Positions 13,981 to 19,276 of a stretch of 19,276 bases of DNA are shown here, in pieces. This stretch comes from Granulosicoccus sp964498925 (GTDB taxonomy: Bacteria > Pseudomonadota > Gammaproteobacteria > Granulosicoccales > Granulosicoccaceae): assembly GCA_964498925.1 (NCBI GenBank), contig CAZCKD010000052.1, positions 1 through 19,276 on the forward strand. The letters run 5' to 3'. Under the pieces are notes generated by a model that had not been told where the DNA came from, made no database searches, and worked only from the letters and a program-made list of their open reading frames with translations. Within the stretch, counting starts at the first letter, position 1. Each line of letters starts with the position of its first letter. A program made the translations under genes and the position numbers.

Positions 13981-15654
13981 ATGAAGGCAAAACTTGAACA
14001 CAACTTAAGACTTTACTCTGGGCTGTATATCGCGTTTTTTCTGGTTTTACACTTGCTCAACGCAGCTTTAGGTCTGGTATCCATTGCGACGATGGATAGG
14101 CTTGGCAGCGCTCTTTATAAATTTTGGTCAATCCCACTCTTTGGCATATTTTTATACGCCTCCTTTGCCGTTCATATCGGTCTTATGTTTATTTCCTTGT
14201 ACAGGAGACGGACGCTTCGATTACCGTTCTGGAATTTGATCCAGATAGCATTGGGTTTGCTCCTACCTTGGTTATTGATAAACCATATTATTGGAACCCG
14301 TGGCAACGATTTCTTTCTGGATATCCAACGAAACTACTCTCATGTGGTGACTGGTCTGTGGAGCGACAACGAAAGAATTATCCGACAGGTGGCTCTCGTT
14401 TTAATTGCCTGGACTCATATGTCTGTCGGTATACATTTCTGGTTAAGGTACAAACAAGGCTATCGGAGCTGGTTGCCTGTGCTCTATCCATTGGGTCTGC
14501 TACTACCTGTTCTGGCTATTATGGGTTTCATACGCGCAGGCGTTGAAAGCGAAAATAACGATGCGGCAGCGGCTGCATTTAATCAGGTTCGACAGGAAGT
14601 TGCTCAAGCTGATCCTGCCATTCGTTCATTTTTACAGAATATCGGCGATCAGGTTTTATGGGTATTTGGACTCATGTTGATTTCGCTACTGCTGCTTCGT
14701 CTGATACGTGACCATATCAATGTGAAAAGAGGCGGCTTCTCTGTATTTCATACCGGAGTAGGTAAAACAGTTAAAGGGCGACGGGGGCAATCGGTACTGG
14801 GTGCGTTGCGTGAAGCAAAAATCCCACATGCATCAGTTTGTGGTGGTCGTGGTCGGTGTACGACATGCCGTGTTCGTGTCACACAAAGCGGATCGGCATT
14901 GCCTGCTCCTAATGCGTTAGAAGCCAGCGCATTAGAACGACTGGGTTCGGAGCCGAATGTACGACTGGCTTGTCAGATCAGGCCGGTGGAGAATATCTCG
15001 ATCACCCCTTTACTCAAGCCGAGCAACAACGTTCGGGCGTCAAGCCTCCAAACGGGTGTTGTCGGTCATGAACAGCAGGTTGTATGCATGTTCGTCGATA
15101 TGAGAGATTCCACGAAGCTGGGTGAGCAAAAACTACCGTTTGATGTCGTTTTTATTCTCAACCAGTTTTTTATCCAACTATCGGATGCCTTAAATACCAC
15201 CAAAGGTCATTATGCAAGTTTTACCGGCGATGGATTAATGGCGCTATACGGTTTGCGCTCGGGTCTAGAAGCCGGTAGTCGAGATGCACTCAATGGTGCG
15301 GTTGAAATAGAACGTCGAATCGTTGCACTAAACGAATGGCTATCAGATGAGTTGGCGCATCCGCTTCAAATCGGTATTGGTATTCATAGCGGAGAAGCTA
15401 TCGTGGGCACCATGGGGCCTCCCGATGCACCTGTACTCTCAGCTATCGGCGATACCATTAACATTGCTGCTCGATTAGAAGCACTAACCAAAAACTATAA
15501 AACGTTACTTGTGGTGTCAGACGTCGTGCTTCAACAAGCCGGCGTTGTGTGTTCCGATTTGCCAAAATACACAGAGACCGTACGTGGTCGCGGTAAGTCT
15601 TTAGATATAGTCACTGTCGATGAGCCGTCGAAGCTGCGTTACGTGTCTGCTTAA
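13981..15654 (+). CDS. Membrane-anchored class III nucleotide cyclase with [2Fe-2S] ferredoxin domain
   Basis: 557 residues from the ATG at 13981; a GTG at 13948 would add eleven (residue numbers below count from the GTG). Residues 20-250 hold about six membrane spans with His at 35, 76, 113, 132, 157 and 163. This recalls the diheme b anchors of succinate dehydrogenase and of the redox-regulated cyclase CyaC of Sinorhizobium meliloti. Residues about 262-350 are a ferredoxin domain with C298-x5-C304-x2-C307 and C342. Residues about 372-560 are the cyclase domain: metal Asp D384 (FVDMRDST) and D428 (FTGDGLMALYG), with transition-state N505 and R509 (GDTINIAARLEALTK). The base-selecting Lys before GD is S424 and the second selector is also Ser, so ATP preference is not certain. 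Likely role: making cAMP in response to quinone or iron-sulfur redox state. GGGAG lies close to the ATG. Confidence 0.92.
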   Translation: MKAKLEHNLRLYSGLYIAFFLVLHLLNAALGLVSIATMDRLGSALYKFWSIPLFGIFLYASFAVHIGLMFISLYRRRTLRLPFWNLIQIALGLLLPWLLINHIIGTRGNDFFLDIQRNYSHVVTGLWSDNERIIRQVALVLIAWTHMSVGIHFWLRYKQGYRSWLPVLYPLGLLLPVLAIMGFIRAGVESENNDAAAAAFNQVRQEVAQADPAIRSFLQNIGDQVLWVFGLMLISLLLLRLIRDHINVKRGGFSVFHTGVGKTVKGRRGQSVLGALREAKIPHASVCGGRGRCTTCRVRVTQSGSALPAPNALEASALERLGSEPNVRLACQIRPVENISITPLLKPSNNVRASSLQTGVVGHEQQVVCMFVDMRDSTKLGEQKLPFDVVFILNQFFIQLSDALNTTKGHYASFTGDGLMALYGLRSGLEAGSRDALNGAVEIERRIVALNEWLSDELAHPLQIGIGIHSGEAIVGTMGPPDAPVLSAIGDTINIAARLEALTKNYKTLLVVSDVVLQQAGVVCSDLPKYTETVRGRGKSLDIVTVDEPSKLRYVSA

Positions 15655-15701
15655 CGCTTATTAGTCAATGAATAATTCAGTTACTTCTTAATTCTATACA
15701 G

Positions 15702-15718
15702 GCTGATATATATTCAGC
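15702..15718. repeat. Inverted repeat, 5-bp arms
   Basis: GCTGA (15702-15706) and TCAGC (15714-15718) around TATATAT, 48 bp after the cyclase stop. It is the first of four dyads in this 264-bp intergenic region. Confidence 0.3.
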
Positions 15719-15777
15719 TAATTAAATTACCGATTTGCAGGCGCTATAAAAAAGAATAGGGGCCGCACTTGCCTTAT

Positions 15778-15802
15778 GGTTTAGTTTTTAAAAACTAGAA
15801 CC
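15778..15802. repeat. Long AT-rich palindrome
   Basis: TAGTTTTTAAAAACTA (15782-15797) is a perfect 16-bp palindrome, extended by GGTT and AACC outside it with one bulged base. It could be an operator or a hairpin; with an AT core and no loop, DNA-level protein binding is as likely as RNA structure. Confidence 0.45.
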
Positions 15803-15806
15803 AGTC

Positions 15807-15829
15807 GTCAAAATACCAGCCGTTTTGAC
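15807..15829. repeat. Inverted repeat GTCAAAA/TTTTGAC
   Basis: GTCAAAA (15807-15813) and TTTTGAC (15823-15829) with a 9-nt loop, directly after the AT-rich palindrome. Function unknown. Confidence 0.4.
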
Positions 15830-15868
15830 CGACAATTGCCAAATCCACCTTGTATCTATCTGCTCTTC

Positions 15869-15901
15869 CGGCCGTTAGCTGACTAAGTTCGGCTTTTTTA
15901 T
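15869..15901 (+). terminator. Hairpin plus U tract, candidate intrinsic terminator
   Basis: GCCG...CGGC encloses TTAG-CTGA-CTAA and is followed immediately by TTTTTTA on the + strand, the layout of an intrinsic terminator. The stem has a 3-nt bulge. It sits just before the YHS gene, so it could end the cyclase transcript or act as an attenuator in the YHS leader. Confidence 0.45.
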
Positions 15902-15918
15902 CATTTTGGGAGATGATT

Positions 15919-16383
15919 GTGAGAACACTGAGGAAGATATCGAAACTACAATCGGCAACACTAGTTATAGCGTTGTTTCTTACGTTTTTTAAAGGCGCTG
16001 CATTTGGAATGGACCCAAAGCAGTCAGATAGCCCTTATCTTATTGAGGGATATGATGTTGTTTCTTACTTCAGAGAAACCGGCCCTGTCGAGGGCGACAA
16101 AAAAATTCAGCATGTCCACGATGATCATACGCTGTTATTCAGCAGTCTGACTAACCTGGAAGACTTCAAGGCAGATCCAGAAGCTTACTGGCCTGCATTT
16201 GACGGCAACTGCGCCTATGGAATTGCTTTTGGTATGAAAGCTATGAGCGATCCAGAAGTCTATGACATTGTTGACGGCCGCTTATATTTACAAATGAATG
16301 CCGGTGTTCAGAAGCGTTGGAGCAGACGCTCTAGTGGACACATAAAGAAGGCTCACAGAGTCTGGAAAAAATTAGATAAATAA
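15919..16383 (+). CDS. YHS domain-containing protein, exported
   Basis: 154 residues from the GTG at 15919. The ATG at 15913 abuts the GGGAG motif with no spacing, whereas the GTG lies 6 nt from it, so the GTG is the better start. The N-terminus is a signal peptide (RTLRKISK, then a hydrophobic stretch ending near KGAAFG before MDPK). The mature protein matches the YHS family: LIEGYDVVSYF, then LLFSSLTNLEDFKADPEAYWPAFDGNCAYGIAFG, then DPEVYDIVDGRLYLQMN and a C-terminal W...H..AH..W. The conserved Cys of GNCAYG is kept. Secreted YHS proteins of this kind are often annotated as metal-associated, but no activity is established. It lies between the redox cyclase and the c-di-GMP protein. Confidence 0.88.
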   Translation: MRTLRKISKLQSATLVIALFLTFFKGAAFGMDPKQSDSPYLIEGYDVVSYFRETGPVEGDKKIQHVHDDHTLLFSSLTNLEDFKADPEAYWPAFDGNCAYGIAFGMKAMSDPEVYDIVDGRLYLQMNAGVQKRWSRRSSGHIKKAHRVWKKLDK

Positions 16384-16399
16384 TTTATTAAATATGTTC

Positions 16400-16429
16400 C
16401 TGATGTACTTGGTTAATGTTGACCATCAG
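16400..16429. repeat. Inverted repeat upstream of GGDEF/EAL gene
   Basis: CTGATG (16400-16405) and CATCAG (16424-16429) bracket 18 nt in the 70-bp gap between the YHS stop and the next start. It may be a hairpin or a split operator. No U tract follows. Confidence 0.3.
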
Positions 16430-16453
16430 CAATAATGTACATGGACTTTTCGT

Positions 16454-18850
16454 ATGAATGATGCTCCGAAGTCAGAAAGAAAACTCGTTTTTAGCCGATT
16501 GTCGCTAAAGATAATTGTCGCTATCAGCATCTCTGTGCTGGTAATACAATTAGCGTTTCTTGGTTATATTGAACGTCGTATTTCTGCTTCGGAGCATGCG
16601 AAGGTCATAGATCAACAGGAGCATTTTACCGTTGCCAATGCAATGTATATCTCTGAAATAGTTTCGGAGAATAATGAAGACAATCTGTATTTAATACTGA
16701 GTTCCCTCGTATCAAACCCACTTATCGTACGCGCAGAAATTCATTATCCAGGTGATGAAGAACCGCTGTATGTCGGTGAAGAACTGACCGATCTAGAATA
16801 CGGTTTTGATGTTAAAGATTTTGATGCCGACGATAACCTTATAACTATTGCGACGTTAAGTACGTTCGCCACTACTGAATTTATTGACGAAGCAAGAGAC
16901 TCACGCCTGAAAAGCTTGCTAGGTCTTATTCTCCTTGTGTTTCTAGTCGTTCTAGCCATGTCTGCCCTAGCGGTTCAAACATACGTGGGTATCCCAATAA
17001 AAAGAATTACGCATGCCATCAGCAATAAATCCGGTATGCCAAAAATAGTTTGGAACAGCCGAGATGAAATGGGCACGGTTGTTAGTCGTTTGAATTTCTT
17101 GCATTCAGAGCTAGCTGATAAATTAAGCGGGCTTGAGCAAGAACTAAGCGACAATGAGCGTCGTGAAGCTGCCCGAATAACGAGTTTGGCCAACGCAACG
17201 CTTGAAGGCATTCTCATATTCAAGGATGACGTCATCATTGATATGAACACACCCATGGCAGAATTGATCGGTCGGGACAGAGATGCCCTGCTCGGCACGT
17301 CGGTCGCGAATCTGGTGGAAGCTGATGTTCTAAAATTCTTACAGCAACCGGTTATTGAGGGCACTCGACCTAATATCGGTGCATCTCTGACAAACAGCGA
17401 AAATGTTGAAGTACCTGTCGAAATCTATTTGACGTCGATGGAAGATGAAAGCAGCTACAGTAAAGTCGCGGTTGTTCGTGATGTATCCGAACGGGTTGCC
17501 ACAGAGAAGGTTATGTGGCGCTTGGCCCACTACGACAGCCTAACTAACTTGCCTAATCGCCGCTACTTCTCTGAGAAGTTAACGCAGGCTATTTCGGATG
17601 CAAAGGAAAACAATACGGCACTTTCAGTAGCCTACCTCGATTTAGATAACTTTAAGTTTGTTAACGATTCAAGAGGTCACGCCGTTGGTGACGAACTGCT
17701 GTGTAAAGTATCTGAAAGTGTACAGAAATCTCTTGGTACCAATGGTCAATGTGCACGATTGGGTGGTGATGAATTTGCCATATTCTTTGAAGAGAAGAAT
17801 CTGGATTCCTCGCTGGAAGAAATACTTAATGATGTGCTAGTAGGCGTTCAAGAAGGTGAAGAATGCCGTGCATGGAACAGCATATTCGGAGTCAGCATCG
17901 GTGCAGCAACATTGGTTGGTGAAGATGTTTCTGAAAGCGAGTTGCTTACCCGCGCCGATTTAGCGTTGTACAAAGCGAAAGAATCAGGTCGAGCGCAAGT
18001 CTGCTTTTACTCAGAAAACATCGATGCCAAGCTAAAACGTGAGCGTCTCATTGAAGAACGACTAGCGCCTGCTTTGGAAAGAGAAGAGCTTGAAATTTAT
18101 TATCAGGCACAGGTGGTTTGTGACAACACTAAGCTCACGGGTTTTGAAGCACTTTTGCGTTGGAACGATCCAATATTGGGTAGTGTTTCGCCTCTGGAAA
18201 TAATAGAAATTGCTGAACGTGCAGGTCTATTACTGGAGCTAGGACGTTGGGTTATTTCGAAAGCCTGTGAAGACGCCTCCTTCTGGCCGTCACAGCTTAA
18301 AGTCGCAGTCAACGTATCGCCGGCGCAGCTTGTTGATGAAGAACTACCTTCTTTTATATCCACTTGCCTTGAACGGACTGGTTTACCGGCAGAACGGTTT
18401 GAAGTGGAAATCACAGAGTCAGCGCTTGTATCCGATGCTGGTAAAGCAGATGAAATACTAGCGACCTTCAAAAAAATGGGTATTCTCATTGCGTTGGATG
18501 ACTTCGGCACGGGTTACAGCAGCCTGAGTATGTTGCAAAACTTCCCGTTCGATCGAATCAAAATTGATCGCTCGTTTGTCAGCAACTTAAGTGACGACAA
18601 AGGCCAAGCCTCCATTGTTGCTAGTATTATCGAGCTAGGCACCAGACTCGGGCTTGAAGTTATTGCGGAAGGCGTCGAGAGCGAGGGTGATATTGCAACG
18701 CTTCGAGAATTCAATTGCATGGAATGTCAGGGCTTCCTGATCAGCAAGCCTATTCCTCTGGGCCAGCTCAATGCCGTCATTAAGCAGTACGGTGTCCTAG
18801 GTGGTAATGAGTCCGTCATAAAAATTGATGACTGGCAGAAAACGGGATAG
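16454..18850 (+). CDS. Membrane HAMP-PAS-GGDEF-EAL protein (diguanylate cyclase/phosphodiesterase)
   Basis: 798 residues. Membrane spans at about 17-38 and 155-178 flank a periplasmic sensor region (39-154). A HAMP-like segment follows (179-232), then a PAS-like domain (about 243-345) and the GGDEF domain (about 355-520), introduced by the usual AHYDSLTNLPNRRYF. The active-site motif GGDEF (437-441) is intact, and the metal Asp lies in YLDLDNFKFVND. The RxxD inhibitory site five residues upstream is absent (GTNG). The EAL domain (about 530-780) has E565-A-L-L-R, NVSPAQL, E652 in EVEITES, DDFGTG (682-687), EVIAEGVE (735-742) and QGF, so phosphodiesterase residues are complete. Both synthesis and hydrolysis of c-di-GMP are possible; which dominates cannot be told from sequence. 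No clear ribosome-binding site precedes the ATG. Confidence 0.95.
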   Translation: MNDAPKSERKLVFSRLSLKIIVAISISVLVIQLAFLGYIERRISASEHAKVIDQQEHFTVANAMYISEIVSENNEDNLYLILSSLVSNPLIVRAEIHYPGDEEPLYVGEELTDLEYGFDVKDFDADDNLITIATLSTFATTEFIDEARDSRLKSLLGLILLVFLVVLAMSALAVQTYVGIPIKRITHAISNKSGMPKIVWNSRDEMGTVVSRLNFLHSELADKLSGLEQELSDNERREAARITSLANATLEGILIFKDDVIIDMNTPMAELIGRDRDALLGTSVANLVEADVLKFLQQPVIEGTRPNIGASLTNSENVEVPVEIYLTSMEDESSYSKVAVVRDVSERVATEKVMWRLAHYDSLTNLPNRRYFSEKLTQAISDAKENNTALSVAYLDLDNFKFVNDSRGHAVGDELLCKVSESVQKSLGTNGQCARLGGDEFAIFFEEKNLDSSLEEILNDVLVGVQEGEECRAWNSIFGVSIGAATLVGEDVSESELLTRADLALYKAKESGRAQVCFYSENIDAKLKRERLIEERLAPALEREELEIYYQAQVVCDNTKLTGFEALLRWNDPILGSVSPLEIIEIAERAGLLLELGRWVISKACEDASFWPSQLKVAVNVSPAQLVDEELPSFISTCLERTGLPAERFEVEITESALVSDAGKADEILATFKKMGILIALDDFGTGYSSLSMLQNFPFDRIKIDRSFVSNLSDDKGQASIVASIIELGTRLGLEVIAEGVESEGDIATLREFNCMECQGFLISKPIPLGQLNAVIKQYGVLGGNESVIKIDDWQKTG

Positions 18851-18883
18851 CCACTAGAGCGCTTGCCTAGGCCTAAAAAAGAA

Positions 18884-18904
18884 TGCGGTGATAGAATTGC
18901 CGCA
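18884..18904 (+). promoter_or_regulatory. Hairpin overlapping the epimerase-like start codon
   Basis: TGCGG (18884-18888) and CCGCA (18900-18904) can pair across an 11-nt loop; the second arm includes the A of the ATG at 18904. It could reduce initiation. The arms are short, so confidence is low. The 53-bp gap before this gene also contains the palindrome TAGGCCTA (18868-18875). Confidence 0.25.
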
Positions 18905-19276
18905 TGAGCCTAGCCACAGACCCCTCTTTTGAAGATCGCGGTTTTTTACAAAAACATATTCGGTCGATCCTCGATTTTTATGAGCCGCGAGTAGTTTCGC
19001 CCGAAGGCGGGTTTTATCAGTGCTATCTCGATGATGGCGAGATATTTGACCCGGTATCCAGGCAAGTCGTCGGCTCCTCCCGCTTTGTCGTCAACTACGC
19101 AACTGCGTATCGCTTGCAAGGCGATGCGCACTACCTCGATTGGGCGAAATGGGGTCTCAAGTACCTCTCGGACACACACCGTCAACCCAATGATCGTTAT
19201 AAGCCTTGGGGTTTTCAACCAGGTCATCAAGTCGAATGGTGTAAGTTGCTACTGATACTTAATAATGAAAGACCAG
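18904..19276 (+). CDS. N-acylglucosamine 2-epimerase (AGE)/mannose isomerase family protein, 3' partial, apparent internal deletion
   Basis: ATG at 18904, open to the window end (124 codons). The first 95 residues match the N-terminal part of AGE-family isomerases: GGFYQCYLDDGEIFDP, then RQVVGSSRFVVNYATAYRL, then YLDWAKWGLKYLSDTHRQP. After P95 the frame goes straight to NDRYKPWGFQPGHQVEW and CKLLLIL. In full-length relatives (about 400 residues, including D-mannose isomerase and the sulfoquinovose isomerase YihS) that motif lies well over 100 residues later. The missing part includes the GGYAW-like segment, several (alpha/alpha) barrel helices and the NxNMH motif with one catalytic His; the PGH His is present. 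The frame is kept across the junction (about 19188). The product is therefore probably inactive or altered, unless the junction is an assembly error. No clear ribosome-binding site is seen. Confidence 0.75.
   Translation, partial: MSLATDPSFEDRGFLQKHIRSILDFYEPRVVSPEGGFYQCYLDDGEIFDPVSRQVVGSSRFVVNYATAYRLQGDAHYLDWAKWGLKYLSDTHRQPNDRYKPWGFQPGHQVEWCKLLLILNNERP

Noticed and set aside
1..19276. CRISPR array, insertion sequence, tRNA or rRNA gene, prophage or toxin-antitoxin pair
   Set aside because: No regularly spaced direct repeats, transposase motifs, tRNA-like cloverleafs or phage-type proteins were seen on either strand.

Overview
The window looks like chromosomal DNA of a free-living, probably marine Gammaproteobacterium. 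The basis is moderate GC content, a DacB-type D,D-carboxypeptidase, IclR and LysR regulators, a redox-type membrane cyclase, a GGDEF/EAL protein, and a sulfatase-rich transport operon. This is an inference; no rRNA or other phylogenetic marker is present.

Left edge (1-864, + strand): the C-terminal part of a DacB/PBP4-type D-alanyl-D-alanine carboxypeptidase. It converges on a long minus-strand operon.

Main operon (10095 down to 895, minus strand), in transcription order: an IclR-type regulator, a secreted solute-binding protein, a MalF-like permease, a MalG-like permease, a type I sulfatase, a MalK/UgpC-like ATPase, a degenerate sulfatase paralogue, and a second intact sulfatase. From the MalF-like permease on, junctions are 4-bp GTGA overlaps or gaps of 1-3 bp. 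The two intact sulfatases keep the Cys-x-Pro-Ser-Arg formylglycine motif and the metal ligands, and no sulfatase has a signal peptide. The likely logic is that a small sulfated compound, perhaps a sugar derivative, is imported by the ABC system and desulfated in the cytoplasm. The substrate cannot be read from the sequence. The most striking gene is the middle sulfatase homologue: its reading frame is intact, but Gly replaces the catalytic Cys and Ala-Arg replaces the Asp-His metal/sulfate pair. It appears to be a pseudoenzyme, translationally coupled to its active paralogue. A 16-bp perfect palindrome upstream of the regulator is a good operator candidate, and a strong stem-loop separates the binding-protein gene from the permease genes.

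Centre (10096-13807): a divergent region with the palindrome and a possible 29-codon membrane-peptide ORF; a DUF302 protein (+); a 63-residue unknown protein (-); a classical short-chain dehydrogenase (-); then a LysR regulator (-) divergent from a TauE/SafE (TSUP) transporter (+). A TSUP carrier near sulfatases could handle sulfite or sulfate, but the link is only positional.

Right side (13981-18850, + strand): a signalling cluster. A membrane protein fuses a His-rich (probably heme b) anchor, a [2Fe-2S] ferredoxin domain and a class III nucleotide cyclase. Next come a secreted YHS-domain protein and a membrane HAMP-PAS-GGDEF-EAL protein with intact motifs for making and degrading c-di-GMP. 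The gap between cyclase and YHS gene (15655-15918) is rich in inverted repeats.

Right edge (18904-19276, + strand): the 5' end of an N-acylglucosamine 2-epimerase/mannose-isomerase-family gene. It runs in frame from the N-terminal part of the family fold directly into the PWGFQPGHQ-EW motif that normally lies well over 100 residues further on, so it seems to have lost an internal segment.
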